Shown here: positions 40,683 to 53,332 of the stretch, one piece after another
How positions within the stretch are numbered: the first letter of the stretch is position 1
How the letters are laid out: every line of letters begins with the position of its first letter
DNA from: Puccinellia tenuiflora
Taxonomy: Eukaryota; Streptophyta; Magnoliopsida; Poales; Poaceae
Assembly (NCBI GenBank): GCA_012064385.1
Contig: QRDG01000628.1
Coordinates: 340,716-404,715 of the forward strand
DNA: 64,000 nt
Direction of reading: 5' to 3'
Notes under the pieces: model-generated
Databases searched by the model: none
Told to the model about the DNA's origin: nothing
Seen by the model: the letters and a program-made list of their open reading frames with translations, nothing else
Translations under genes and position numbers: made by a program

Positions 40683-43600
40683 CTAACTTATCTTCTTTCC
40701 CTTCTTCGCGGTTGAATACTTTAGGCCCGTAAACGGACAACCTTTAGTAGGTAGGGAGGTCTTCCTTCTTTCTTTACTAGTAGTAGGCCTGTCGAAGTAC
40801 TTGTCGAATTCCTCCTCGATCTTCGGATCGCCGTTCTTGTCCAAGTCTTCCTCGTTGGCGTCTCCTTCCATTCCGATGATGCTCCTCTTGCCCCTCCTCA
40901 CAACAACACGGCTAGGCTTTGACGGGTCGGTAATGAAGAAGAATTGCTCGACTTGGCTAGCGAGTACCCATGGCTCATTTTTCGCGGAGGCGTTCTTCGA
41001 TTTGGCATCGGGTATTACCATGGTGGTGAAATACCGGCCTTCTTTGACGACATCCTTGGCCCATCTCACACGGAACATTGGCACCAACTGTCCACAGTAG
41101 TTGAGCTCCCATATCTCCTCGATCCTTCCGAAGAATCTTTCCTTGACAGTAGCCTCGTCATCGCCATACGATAGCATAGTTACTACTGAGTTTTGATATT
41201 CGCTATTCCTATCCTTTTCTTCGGTGTAGAATCTGTAACTGCTGATGTCGTACGTCTGATAGGTCTTTACGTTGTGCCTGGGGCCCTGTGATAAGGAGAA
41301 TATGAGTTTTTTCGTCTTCCGTAGCTGGCGGTATGCTCTTTGCTTGAACTAGTTGCCTTTTCTTGAACCAACATGTGAAGCTGGAGTTGTGCTCTCTGGT
41401 TACGTCTCCCTTCTTCCTCGGCCAGCCCAGGTCGATGTAATTCTGCTCGATTAAGCTTTTGTGCTCTTCCACCCAAGGTTCGATCAATTGTAAGTGTTGT
41501 AGCGTGACCCGGTGTGCCCTGTCAAAGTCATCTTGTCGACCATGAATGCCGACATGGACTGAGCGGTAGCCCTCGCGGTGACCAAATCCCTCGAGCCTGC
41601 CGAGGTGCGTCCTGGTGGGCAGACCAACATCCTGGTTCTCGGTGCTTAGATAATTCTGGCAGAAGGAGATGCACTCGTAGGTTAGAAAGCCCTTGGCCAT
41701 GCTTGCGTTTGGACGGGACCTATTGCGAACGTATCGTTTCATGACACCGTTCTGCCTTTCGAACGGCATCATGTAGTGCAGGAACGTCGGCCTGAGCTGC
41801 CTGATGTCATCAACAACATGGAGAAGGAGATGCACGCAGATGTCGAAGAATGCGGGCGGGAAGTAAATCTCGAGCTCGCATAGTAACACCACGATCTCTT
41901 CCTGTAGCCTGTGGAGCTGCCTCACGCTGATCGACCTCATGTTGATGACGTCGAAAAAGTTGCAAAGGCCAATCAGCGTATCACGGACATGCTCGTCCAT
42001 TACCCTCGAATCACAATGGGGAGTATCTGCGTCATCAGCACGTGACAGTCGTGAGACTTCATCCCACTGAACCTCTTCTTCGTTGCGTCCAGATATCTGC
42101 TTATCTTCCCCGCGTAACCGTGAGAAAATTTGACTCCTAGGAGGCACCTGAAAAACTTCTCGAGGTCCTCCGGACTTATCTTTACCCTTTTGCAGAGACC
42201 TTGAGACCCTTCCATCTGATCATCATCATCATCGTCATCACTATCGGGGGCCTGAAGATATTTCTTGATGCCAAGCCATTTCAGATCGTATCTTGCTTTC
42301 ATCCCATCCTTGGCCCTATCCGACATGTTGCAAAGAAAGCCAAGCAGACTCTCGGTAACGTTCTTGGTAATGTGTATTACATCGAGGCTATGGGGCGTGT
42401 GGAGTACCTTCCAGTACTCCAAGTCGTGAAAAACAGACCTCGCTTTCCATACACCTAGCAGGGGATCTACCCTCGGTCGCTTATTTCCCGGCGCAGGGCA
42501 CTCCTCCCAATTTTTCAAAAGCTCGTCGATTTCTTCGCCGCTCCTCGGGCACAGGGCTCTTTCGAAATCGTCTTTACCATTGAACAAATCACCGCGTTTC
42601 CTCCACGGGTGATCCATGCGAAGGCACCTTCGAGCCCCTGGGAATACGGTTTTTGAAGACCCGAGATCCCTTGGTAGCTAGAGATGCGGGGTCTCATCCA
42701 TGCACTTGACACATGAGCAGAATCCATGGCCTACCTGGGCCGATACATATGAGCAACCAGGATAGTCTTGCACCGTCGTGAGCAACGTGGCTCTCATATC
42801 GAAATAATCTCCAGTGTAGGCATCCGACGTACGGACTGGCGTCTCCTACAACCTGGCTAACTCCTCTTTCAATAGCGAGAGATACAGATGTATGTTGATA
42901 CCAGGTTGTTTCGGCCCCTGAATGAGAATACTCATGTGTATGCACCTTTGCTTCGTGCAAAGCCACGGGGGAAGGTTGTAAGGCCATACAAACACGGGCC
43001 AGGTGCTATGCGTGCTACTCTGGTTGCCGAACGGATTGAGTCCATCGGTGCTCATACCCAGCCTGACGTTCCTTGCGTCGCCCCCGAAATCTTCGAAGGC
43101 GATGTCTAATGCTTCCCACTGGCAAGCGTCTGAAGGGTGTGTCAGGATCACACCCTTCTCCGGATCTTCTTCGGGCTTCTCCCTTTCCGCGTGCCATTGC
43201 ATGATCTTTGCTTCCTTAGGGTCCACGAAATACCGTTGCAGACGGGGAGTGATAGGAAAGTACCATACCACTTTTCGAGGAACTTTCTTGTTCCTAGTAC
43301 TCTTGTACCGTCCTTGGCCGCACACCGAACATGTGGTTCTGTCCTTGTACTCGCCCCGATAAAATGCGCAATCATTGATGCAGGCGTGGTATCTTTCGTA
43401 CGGTAGGTCAAGAGGGCACACGACTTTCTTGGCCTCCTCGATACTTCTTGGCAATGTGTTCCCCTCGGGAAGATGATCGTGCCAGCAGGTTCTTGCTGAA
43501 GCTGACGTTAGTCCATCTGTTTTCCTCCTTCATCTGTAGAGCATCAAGCGTTACATGCAAGCGCGTATCCTAGGGCCGGCAATCAGGATACAACGGAGTC

Positions 43601-44092
43601 ATCCCATCTTTCTCCATTTGCGCCAGCTTGGCTTTCTCTCTGGCTGCACCTCTGGTGGTGCTCGTCTCCTTGAGGAGGAGTTCTTGAACATGAGGGTCCC
43701 GTAAGGCCGAAATTAGCGAGGTTTGCGTGTCCGCGTCTTCTCCACCACCATCCACTCCTTTGTCATGATGATCTTGTCCGCCGGCATCTCCTTCATCATG
43801 ATGATCTTGTCCGCCGGCATCTCCTTCATCATGATAACCATGTCCGGGAGACTCTTCGTCTTCTCGCCCGCCCTCGTCTTCATGCACACCATTTGCTGTC
43901 GGCGCCTTGTTGAAGCCTATCCAGAAACCGTGCCTGAGCAGGTGATCCTCCAATTGTTCGGAATCAGGGTTTATCTAGTTCACGAGTTTGCATGTTCGAC
44001 AAGGACATCTTATCTGGTGCCTGTTGCACCGAATCATGTCCACCTTCGCTTCTTCCTTGTATCTACCGATTTCACCAGAGCTCATCATGACC
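40683..44092 (-). pseudogene. CACTA-2 transposase (TNP2-like), broken
   Basis: Same domain order as 8857-12298. The zinc domain runs from 44092 but is cut by a TAG at 43975 (TCKLVN-stop), and the acidic linker has an extra repeat of GDAGGQDHHDE. Core pieces: 43454-42846, 42617-42000, 42147-41209 and 41177-40683, separated by shifts. A deletion of about 40 bp relative to CACTA-1 removes the residues before SPEDLEKFF (near 42175). The start codon of its own gene is lost in the copia fusion. Confidence 0.9.
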
Positions 44093-44687
44093 TGTGCCTT
44101 CTCGTCCAGCAGGAAGAGGTTCGACTCCTTGCGAGTCGATAGGGCCAACTCCTCCTGAGTCACCTTCTTCGGCTCCTCCCGAGCCGGCATGTCCCACTCC
44201 ACGACCCAATGGATCAGCGAGTGCTCCTTCGGAGGAGTCGACACTCCCTCCGACTCCGCCACCGGTCGAGTCCTTGACTCTGCCACCGGTCGAGACGAGG
44301 GTGCCGCCTCTAATAGGCCTGACTCCACCTGAGTCGACGCTGGGATTAGCGGGGCAGACGCCACGATGCATGCCTGCATCATGAGCAGCGCGTCGTCGTT
44401 GTCGCCTCCGCTGCGCACGAGGTGGGCCTCGCCCTCCTCGCGCTTCTTCTGGCGGCAGTCTCGCGCCTAGTGGCCGACGACTCCGCAGTACCGACATGAG
44501 TCCTTCGTGTCGCGGTTCCCGGTGCCTCTCGCACCCAGGTTGCCCTTGCCGCGTCCGGGTTGGCTGGACGATGAGCCTCCATCTCGCAGCTTCATCCGTG
44601 CAAACCACTCCTCTTCAGAGAGAAGTAGTTTGGCTGCTTGCTTGACAACCGGCTCCTCCAGCTCGTAGTGCTCCTTAGCCGCCTTGA
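44093..44687 (-). pseudogene. Copia gag, C-terminal part (second half of a split gene)
   Basis: Continues the gag at 53333-53960. Across the gypsy insertion the frame joins SIEELIGRL to KAAKEHYELEEPVV. It carries RGKGNLG and a zinc knuckle CRYCGVVGH-x-ARDC whose residue after His is a TAG stop (near 44469). The following Ser/Thr/Glu-rich region reads on and fuses in frame with the CACTA-2 transposase at about 44092. Protease, integrase and reverse transcriptase are absent. Confidence 0.8.
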
Positions 44688-44692
44688 GCCGG

Positions 44693-46046
44693 TGATGCCC
44701 ACAAGTATAGGGGATCGCTGAATTCTTCGCTGGGAAGTATTACCCCAAATTTATAGTTCGACATGATGGGAACACAAGAATATCAATAAGACTTTAGCAA
44801 TTGAGGCGTCACTCTCAACCACACCTGTATATCAATAACTTGCAGCAGTAGTAGTGATGGCAGTAAAGGATTCAAGCGAGCAGAAATAAAACAACAGTAG
44901 TAACAAGTATTTCCTAGTTTTCACCGGAAAAGTGAAAGTGTAACTCAGAGATTAAAAACGTAGGCATGAGGTGACAGCGGGGCGTTGCATGAATGAGATT
45001 GATCATATAATAAAGTAAAGCTAGCAATGGGGCTTTTTCTCTAACTCCGATATATGTAGGTATGTGTTCCTTAAATAGTTATGCGCACTAACAAAGAGAA
45101 TTTGCATAACATCTATTGCCCTACCTGCCCATTTCACCGGGGCCAACTTAGAACTACAAGTAATTAAGGTCTACCCTTTCGTGAAGACCGGGACAATGCA
45201 TTAACACTCCATGAACACATAGGATCCTCAAACTAGAATATCTCCCCATTGTTTTCCCTAAACGTCACTTTTAGAGTTCGCAGGTTCAACATAACAGCAG
45301 GTGATACACATTGCAGGTAAATACTAAACTCAATTATATGATGAAGCAAAAAGGGTCAGTACTGAAATCATGCCACTCGGGCCCTAGTAGCAAGCATTAA
45401 ACATAGCATAAGTGCATCAACACAATACAAAAGCATCCTCAAGATAAACCCTAAGATTATCGAGCAACGGGTAGCATTACATGATCAATCTCATCCACCT
45501 CACATGCCTACAGCAAACTACTCACACATGGTGATGGTTAGGGAGCTCATGGTTGATGGAGATGAAGGCGGTGGTGATGGCGGTGAAGACGGCCTCCGGA
45601 TCCTCCACCGAAAAAGAAATCCTGGATCGATCTGTCCCCCGAAACGAAGATCGTGATGGTGGTGGCGGTGTGTTTCGCGAAAGCTCCCCTCCTCCTAGGG
45701 CAAGCATTTTTTTCTCATATATATAGGCGTACGTCGAAGACCGGAGGCAAGACAGTGCCCGAGGCCCATTTGGGAGGGGCCCTCGCGGCCAGGTACATGG
45801 GCCGCGTGGGGCCACCCCTTTTGGCCCTCCGGCACCCCCTCATGTCCATCTTTTGTCCATCTTGCTTATTTTCCATAAAAAGTGACGTGGTATTTTTCCC
45901 CGATTTTATTTCCTGCAAAAATAGCTAAGGGAGAGACTTTGCTAAAAACAGCGTCAGAAACAGCAGTTTTATACGAATATGGAAGGATCTCGGAGCAAAT
46001 TATGAGGCAAAGTGCTTGGAAAAGTGGATGCATTTTGGATGCATCA
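44693..46046 (-). repeat. Gypsy LTR (3' LTR by transcription)
   Basis: Begins TGATGCCCACAAGTATAGGG and ends GGATGCATCA. Differs from its partner by a few substitutions and small indels, for example an extra TTTTGGATGCA near 46034. Confidence 0.93.
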
Positions 46047-46062
46047 GCTCCCCCAAGCTTAG
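46047..46062 (-). other. Polypurine tract of the gypsy element
   Basis: The minus strand reads AAGCTTGGGGGAGC directly before the LTR. A second copy of the same motif lies at about 47676-47688. Confidence 0.75.
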
Positions 46063-47695
46063 CTCGTTGTTTGTCCTCAAACAACTCAAACGTAGTGCAG
46101 AAGCGATAAAAAGACTTTGACAAGAACTTTGCATTGCATATGTACTACTGTTTTAAGAGCAACAAGTATTCAATCCATAATTCCTACAACATCTAACAAA
46201 ATGCTAGCGAAGGTATATCTTATCGATGTTAAAGCATCTATACATGTCGCAAGAGAAATAGCACATATATAGTGTTAATACCTGGATGAGTTTGCCTAAC
46301 TGTAGAGATAAACAAAGGTTCTTGCATCGCTTTTGGTTGAATCATGTATTGACTAGTGAACTCATTGTGCTTACCACTTTGCTCTCACTTTTATCAAAAT
46401 ATTTGATGTTCCCAACTATGACTCACATGCTTGACAAACTTGTAGTTAAAAGCCTCATGCCCCGTGAATACGAGTACCTACACCATGTGCTACTCAACTC
46501 GTGTAGCTAGGCAAGCTCGAGTTTTTTTTAGTCATTGCGAGAATAAAGGCATCCTTCAGAGCGTCAACCAGGGTACCTCTTGCCCAGGACATGGACAAGC
46601 CCATGTCCCAACAACAAGACAAACAGACAATTAAGATCTCATCACTTCTTTTATTTACTAATGGTTTAGCTTTTTATTATCAAGTGCATCACTGAATGTT
46701 CAATGTGATATGCCGTAAATTTCCACCATGAATGATGCATGGCTTAGATTGGCGGCCCGGACATCTCTCTAGCCAATTATTTCCACTCCTCAAACTTGCT
46801 AGTTTCCACTTTTATTTTGACGTGATAGGCATCCATAGACGAAGGTACATGATATCAACTAATTTTTTTCATTTGAGTGCAATGTTAAAAGCTTTCCATG
46901 TGTCAGCACATTTAAGCTAGCTCCTAACCACTAAGCTTGTCAAGCATATGACTTCATTTTTGAACATTTGAAAAATTATTTCATTTTCTCCATGGTTGGC
47001 AAGTTTAGTAAGCACAATGTAATGCATAGAACTTTGTTTAGAATTACAGTTGTTCAAACCATAGCCAAGTATTATCCCTAAATAATATCTCACTTACATC
47101 ATCATACATACTAAACATGGAGAAGATAAACGTTTGCTACCAGTTCCCTAGATGTTAAAGAAATTAAGAAGTGCACACTTGCTATTATTAAAAAGTCTTC
47201 ATAAGCACAGAAAAGGTGTCATACCTTTTAACTACTTCATGCACATCAGCTCATCATTGTTGTTCTTCTCTCCCAACTCGAACTGCACATTAAAAAACCC
47301 AAATCTGCCAGAAAATGTCACTGTATACAGTACTATTTTTCCCCTACCTAAACACCTCAGAAAATTTTCATAATTTACAGGTGTGTAGGTTATGAAAAGT
47401 TTCAGTTGTGGTTAAAATTTAAGATCAATTGGAGTTGCAGAAAAAAAATGAAAAATAAAACAGTGAGCAGATTTAAGATCTCCACTTTTGCATCGGATTC
47501 AAGAAAACGAAAATCTTTTGTTCTTTTTGGTTTTTAGAAGCATAAAGAAAATGACCAGAAGTAAATAAGCAAGAAGAACAAATAAAATGTTTTTGTGTTT
47601 TTGCAATTTGAAAGAAAGAAACCGAAACAAAATAAGAGTGATATAAAAAAATGAAATGAGAGGGAGAGAAACGCTCCCCCAAGCTTGCAGTCAAG

Positions 47696-48490
47696 CTAAT
47701 ATCCTGGGTGGTAACCATATCCACCACTTCCACCTCCAGGGTAGTAACCATATGGGTAGCTTCCCATAATGACCCCCATATTATACTCACATGCCTTGTT
47801 CTCTTTCGCACATTTTAGCAAATAAACAATAGGTCCGGTGTAAGCAGAAGTGTTGTCTCTTGCAAGAAAGCCTCTCGCAAGGAACAACGCAAAGTACCCC
47901 AAACTAGGGTGCTGTATGTGAGTAAATTTGCCCCTCATTAATTTATCAAGGGAACCAACAGAAACAGAGTGCCAAAAATTAACAAGTCCAGGATTTGAAT
48001 CAGCACCGGTTTCTGCCCAACTCCCCGTATTTGCTACGCCTATAGCATCGCAAAACTCATCTAGAGACATAACAAGATGCTCTCCCTTCATACTAAATTT
48101 GCAAACAAAAGTGGGAGAAGGTGCCTTACTTTTATTCTTGTACTTGTAAGTCTCAGGCCCTTCGAATCTGAAGGTAGATAGGAACTCTCGTGAGAGCTCC
48201 TCATAAGTGTCCTGCGGGTTTTGAGCAAATGCCAGCAACCCAGTCGCTGTGGCGAAGGAGTTGAAGTCCTCTTCCATTCCCCATTCTTGAAGAACATGGG
48301 GGTCTTGCCATCTCATGGTGTGAATTCTCAACTTCTCCCCCACAAAGAATGCGTAGTCTTCCCAAAGGTGATTGTCATCGTAGTTGAGGGAGACTTTGCA
48401 TGCTCTTCTCTTGGGCCTTGAGCTCATCCCAAGCAATCCTTTGCCCTTGCGAAACATGGTACCTTGCTGCCCAAAAATAAATTTCAACAA
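47696..48490 (-). CDS. Athila-ORF1-like protein of the gypsy element
   Basis: 264 residues, open. Central region DPHVLQEWGMEEDFNSFATA, then a conserved FEGPETYKYKNKSKAPS and LDEFCDAIGVANTGSW, resembles the ATHILA ORF-1 family that lies at the 3' side of Athila-type elements. C-terminus is Gly/Tyr-rich (YPYGYYPGGGSGGYGY). No signal peptide or membrane segment. Role unknown. Codons are A/T-rich, unlike the CACTA genes. The first codons before GMSSRPKRRACK are uncertain. Confidence 0.55.
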   Translation of the reverse strand: MLKFIFGQQGTMFRKGKGLLGMSSRPKRRACKVSLNYDDNHLWEDYAFFVGEKLRIHTMRWQDPHVLQEWGMEEDFNSFATATGLLAFAQNPQDTYEELSREFLSTFRFEGPETYKYKNKSKAPSPTFVCKFSMKGEHLVMSLDEFCDAIGVANTGSWAETGADSNPGLVNFWHSVSVGSLDKLMRGKFTHIQHPSLGYFALFLARGFLARDNTSAYTGPIVYLLKCAKENKACEYNMGVIMGSYPYGYYPGGGSGGYGYHPGY

Positions 48491-49237
48491 AACTCAAGAT
48501 GTGAAACTATAATACAACATTAAGCCATCCACATCTAGTCCCCACATCAATATCATGCATCAATATCAACTAGGAAACTTAAATCCATGGATTTCTCAAT
48601 CATATTTAGTGACAACTAGTGCAGCAAAATACTTCATATATAAAGCACAAGAGCAAAAACTAATTGGATGAGTAGAGGAGTCACATACCAATGAGCAGTA
48701 CCACCAAACAGATTTGAAAAATCTGCCCTAAACTTGGAGATCCAAGGATAGCAGGAAGAGAGCTCGGGAAAATTTGGAAAAAATACCTGGGGCTGGTTTT
48801 CTGTCGAGGGGGAGGAGGTGGGCATTGGCCACCCACCTAACTCCCTCTGTAGGCCAAGATAGAGGGTCCCACGCTGCCTAGTACTGTGGCCGCGTGGGGC
48901 ACTCTCTTCTGGCCCCTGGTGGCCCTCTGGGGCTCCCCTTTTGGCAGTTAGCTCCTCTGGTAAAATAACTTACCTCCAAATTTTTCTGGAATTTTTCGAG
49001 AAAATTTTCCACAGAGACTTTTAAAAACTAGATTTCTAAAATTTCTGCACTTTGAACTAAATATGCCCAAGCAAATATTTTAAGAATTCTTGAGTATATA
49101 GAATAAAAAATGCAAACAATATTTATAGGGATCAAGTTTGCATCATTTCCACATTAGTAATGAGGTTGATCAGGTCTCATTAATAATATGTAAAGGATAT
49201 AACACATGATCTTTATTTTTATATGTGAGGAAGAGAT

Positions 49238-49989
49238 TCAAGTTACCTCATATTTGACTGGAATAGTTCCAATCATTATGGTAGCATATTTTGGTTCAGG
49301 AGATGGTAAAGGAACTTCAATACTTCCAATCATAAGAGTATTTATTTTAATGCAATTCACCATTTGGTTTAGCATTGTAACAGCTTTCTTCTTAGGGAAA
49401 TAAATAGTGTGCTCCTTTCCTTTAACGTTGAATGTGAATTTGCTTTCAGTACAATCTATCACAGCCCCTGTAGTGTTTAAAAAAGGTCTACCAAGGATAA
49501 TAGACAAGTTATCATCCTCAGGCATGTCTAACACAACAAAGTCTGTAGGGATTATTACATTAGCAACAGAAATGGGTACATCCTCACATATTCCAATAGG
49601 TATACAGTTGATTTATCAGCCATTTGTAATGAAACTTCAGTTGGAACTAATTTGTTTAAGTCAAGTTTCTTATATAAATAGAAAGGCATGACACTAACAC
49701 CCGCCCCCAAATCACATAGTGCATATCTCACATAGGTTTCTTTGATATGACAAGGAATAGTTGGAATACCAGGATCTCCTTGTTTTTCAGGCACTTTTCC
49801 TTTGAAGGAGTAATCAGCAAGCATGGCAGAAATGGCATCAGTAGGAATCTTTCTTTTATTAGTGACAATATCTTTCATGTATTTTGAATAAGGAGGAATT
49901 TTAATAGCATCAACAAGTGGAATTTGCAAATATAAAGATTTAATCAACTCAAGGAACTTGTCAAATCTAGTGTCATCCAAAGTTTTCAT
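49238..49989 (-). pseudogene. Gypsy aspartic protease domain
   Basis: First frame 49989-49555: an Athila-type spacer (DKFLELIKSLYLQIPLVDAI), then YALCDLGAGVSVMPFYLYKK where DLG stands for the catalytic D(T/S)G. Second frame 49534-49238: DNLSIILGRPFLNTTGAVID, the flap-distal ILG motif. A frameshift near 49600 and missing bases separate the two. The chain ends without reaching reverse transcriptase. Confidence 0.75.
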
Positions 49990-50328
49990 TACCTCTTGAG
50001 GATATGGTATGGGTCTTTGTACCCATGGATCCCTCTCTTTAGCTTTTGTGAATTTGGATGATTTTTCTTCTTATTCTTCTCAGTAGATGGTGGAGGGTCT
50101 TCCTTCTCAGCTGCTTCAGGTTCTTCAACATTTTCAACTTCTTGTGGTTCTTCTTCAGGTGAGGATAATTTCTCTCCTCTTCATTATCATTATCTTCAGT
50201 CTCAGCATCAGAAATAGAGATATCATTATCTTGTTCTTCAGAATCATCTTTATCTTGGTTTTCATTGGGAGATTTCCTACAGAAAGTTTCTTCTTAAGAG
50301 CTTCTTGCTCTTTCCTCTTGGGATGGTC

Positions 50329-51923
50329 CTAAGGATAGTCAGGGTCCTGAGTACTTGCACCTCCCCTAGTATTAACTCCACAAACCTGTTTCTTCACATT
50401 AAGCTTTTCATACAATTGATTTTGAAGAGAAATCATTTGTTCCACTTGATTATTCATCATCTCACAATGTTTAACAATTCTTTTTACCTCTCCCACATTA
50501 ACACGCAAACTTTCACGAAGAAATTTAATTTTGTGAGAGTTTTCCATTATCATCATTCTAATATTATGCTCTTCAGGATCATGACGATAAGCAAAATCAT
50601 TCTCATATGGTTTTTCAGTAAAAGATGTTACCTTTTCATTACCTTTTGCGGTTCTAATAACATTGACTGGCATAGGGAAACATGGTTGATCATCAGGAAA
50701 TTTGACACCTCTTTCAGATAATTCCTTGAGATCAGAGGTTTTAATTCCCTTCTCTTTAATGTCCTTTGAGGCTACTTTCATTGCCTCCTTATTTAGTTTG
50801 AGTATACCTCCTTTTTTCTCCGGAAATATCTCATCAGTGTTCCAATCATCATAATTTTTGAGATAGTTCGCAATAGCTCAGTTGCTTCATCAACGGTCCT
50901 TTCCCTGAAAACATTACCTGCAATACTATCAAGATAGGCTCTGGTGTTTTCAGTTAGTCCATTGTAGAATATATCAAGTATTTCATTCTTTTTGAGGCCA
51001 TGGGTAGGACATTTCCTAACCAGCTTATCATACCTCCCCCAAGCTTGGGGTAAATCCTCCTTCTCTTTCTATGAAAAATTAGTAATCTCAAGAATTAGAC
51101 CATGAGTTTTATTAGCAGGGAAGTACTTATCAAAGAAAATCCGCAAACATTCTTCCTTGCTAGTAATACATCCAGGTTCTAAACAATTAAACCAAGTTTT
51201 AGCACTTCCTCCCAAAGAAAAAGGAAACAATTTCAAGAAATGGTAGCGTTGGTTAATTTCACCTTTCCCAATTAACTCAGATAATTCATGCAAATCAGCA
51301 ACATGATCGAAAGGAAACTCATCCTCTCTCCCATAAAACTTAGACTTCTCAACCCTTTCAATGTGTTCAGGATCAATATTAAACTCATAGTCTTTATCAT
51401 TAAATTTAATAGCTGAACCATTCATTTTATCAGTAACAGGGAAAAAGTCATCAAGAGGATAATTTAAGTAGCTAGCAAGTTTATCCATTTCATCATAATC
51501 TGGACTCATGAAAGCCTTAATAATAGCCCTCTCTTTCTCAGAAGAAGTTTCCATATCATAGCAATATTCCCTATCTTCTAATTCAGATTCCACATTTTTA
51601 TTAATAGAAGATTCAGGATTCTCAGGTGTTTCAGTTAACTCAGATATTTCAGGAATTTCATGTGTTTCAAGTGCCACTTCTTTGTCTATGTTACCACATG
51701 TTAAATCATTTTCATTACTAGTAGACATTTTAGACAATGGTGAACTAGAAACAATTCTTCCTTTTTTCTTAGGAACAACATCAGAAACAGCATCAGGTGA
51801 AAAGTTTGGCCTACTTGGCAAATCTCTACCTGCACGAGTAGTTGAAGGCCTAATTTCCTTCGGAGTGGTCTTTTCCTTTCCCATGGTTAGGAACAAGCAA
51901 ATGCAGCAAATAAATGATATCAA
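50329..51923 (-). pseudogene. Gypsy gag
   Basis: N-terminal frame 51923-51069 (likely start MGKEKTTPKE, 51883) has a Ser/Glu-rich part, then the gag core (GSAKTWFNCLEPGCITSKEE, LRIFFDKYFPANKT). A TAG at 51069 interrupts the conserved continuation PQAWGRYDKLVRKCP, which reads on to about 50840. A later frame 50781-50329 (coiled coil, VGEVKRIVKHCEMMNNQVEQ) follows. No zinc knuckle is visible. Confidence 0.75.
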
Positions 51924-51948
51924 GTTGTCTTACCAATAAAGCTAGGCT

Positions 51949-51965
51949 CCCCGGCAACGGCGCCA
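51949..51965 (-). other. Gypsy primer-binding site
   Basis: The minus strand reads TGGCGCCGTTGCCGGGG ten bases inside the LTR. Confidence 0.85.
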
Positions 51966-51975
51966 GAAAACGTCT

Positions 51976-53327
51976 TGATGCCCACAAGTATAGAGGATCG
52001 TTGAAGTCTTCGTTGGGAAGTATTACCCCAAATTTATAGTTCGACATGATGGGAACACAAGAATATCAATAAGACTTTAGCAATTGAGGCGTCACTCTCA
52101 ACCACACCTGTATATCAATAACTTACAGCAGTAGTAATGATGGCAGTAAAGGATTCAAGCGAGCAGAAATAAAACAGCAGTAGTAACAAGTATTTCCCAG
52201 TTTTCACCGGAAAAGTGAAAGTGTAACTCAGAGATTAAAAACGTAGGCATGAGGTGACAGCGGGGCGTTGCATGAATGAGATTGATCATATAATAAAGTA
52301 AAGCTAGCAATGGGGCTTTTTCTCTAACTCCGATATATGTAGGTATGTGTTCCTTAAATAGTTATGCGCACTAACAAAGAGAATTTGCACAACATCTATT
52401 GCCCTACCTGCCCATTTCACCGGGGCCGACTTGGAACTACAGGTAATTAAGGTCTACCCTTTCATGAAGACCGGGACAATGCATTAAGACTCCATGAACA
52501 CATAGGTTCCTCAAACTAGAACATCTCCCCCTTGTTTTCCCTAAACGTCACTTTTAGAGTTCGCAGGTTCAACATAACAGCAGGTGATACACTTTGCAGG
52601 TAAATACTAAACTCAATTATATGATGAAGCAAAAAGGTTCAGTACTAAATCATGCCACTCGGGCCCTAGTAGCAAGCATTAAACATAGCATAAGTTCATC
52701 AACACAATACAAAAGCATCCTCAAGATAAACCCTAAGATTATCGAGCAACGGGTAGCATTACATGATCAATCTCATCCAATCCCCATCCACCTCACATGC
52801 CTACAGCAAACTACTCAGACATGGTGATGGTGAGGGAGCTCATGGTTGATGGAGATGAAGGCGGTGGTGATGGCGGTGAAGACGGCCTCCGGATCCTCCA
52901 CCGGAGAAGAAATCCTGGATCGATCTGTCCCTCGAAATGATAATCGTGATGGTGGCGGCGGTGTGTTTCGTGAAAGCTCCTCCCCTCCTAGGGCAAGCGT
53001 TTTTTCTCGTATATAAAGGGGTACGTCGAAGACCGGAGGCAAGACGGTGCCCGAGGCCCATTTGGGAGGGGCCCACGTGGCCAGGTACAAGGGCCGCGTG
53101 GGGCCACCCCTTTTGGCCCTCTGGCACCCCCTCATGTCCATATTTTGTCCATCTTGCTTCTTTTCCATAAAAAGTGACGTGCTATTTTTTCCTGATTTTA
53201 TTTCCTGCAAAAATAGCCAGGGGAGAGACTTTGCTAAAAACAGCGTTAGAAACAGCAGTTTTATCCGAATATGGAAGGATCTCTGAGCAAATTATGAGGC
53301 AAAGTGCTTGGAAAAGTGGATGCATCA
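51976..53327 (-). repeat. Gypsy LTR (5' LTR by transcription)
   Basis: Begins TGATGCCCACAAGTATAGAG and ends GTGGATGCATCA. Partner of 44693-46046. Confidence 0.93.
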
Positions 53328-53332
53328 GCCGG

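Larger units (their letters stand above)
33922..44092 (-). mobile_element. CACTA-2, sister of CACTA-1, right end lost
   Basis: Left end CACTACTAGGGAAA at 33922 with the same subterminal motif. Order matches CACTA-1: end repeats, second gene (38473 to 34549), leader module, GC-rich block, internal motif cluster, transposase (44092 to 40683). It holds a foreign CRM-domain gene fragment at 39561-39803. At 44092 the N-terminal transposase region joins copia gag in frame, and no right CACTA end is found after 54483, so the right end was lost when or after the copia element arrived. Confidence 0.9.
44693..53327 (-). mobile_element. Complete gypsy LTR retrotransposon nested in copia gag
   Basis: 8635 bp, flanked by an exact 5-bp duplication GCCGG (44688-44692, 53328-53332). 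LTRs 44693-46046 and 51976-53327 are about 1.35 kb and nearly identical by eye, so insertion is recent. Transcribed on the minus strand: primer site at 51949-51965, gag 51923-50329, protease 49989-49238, an Athila-ORF1-like frame 48490-47696, polypurine tract beside 46047. I find no reverse transcriptase, RNase H or integrase, so it is non-autonomous. Sections 46061-47695 and 48491-49237 are non-coding, A/T-rich. Confidence 0.93.

Noticed and set aside
51040..51060. Polypurine-like tract CCTCCCCCAAGCTTGGGG as a third PPT
   Set aside because: It encodes the conserved gag residues PQAWG on the minus strand, so it is coding and not a priming site.
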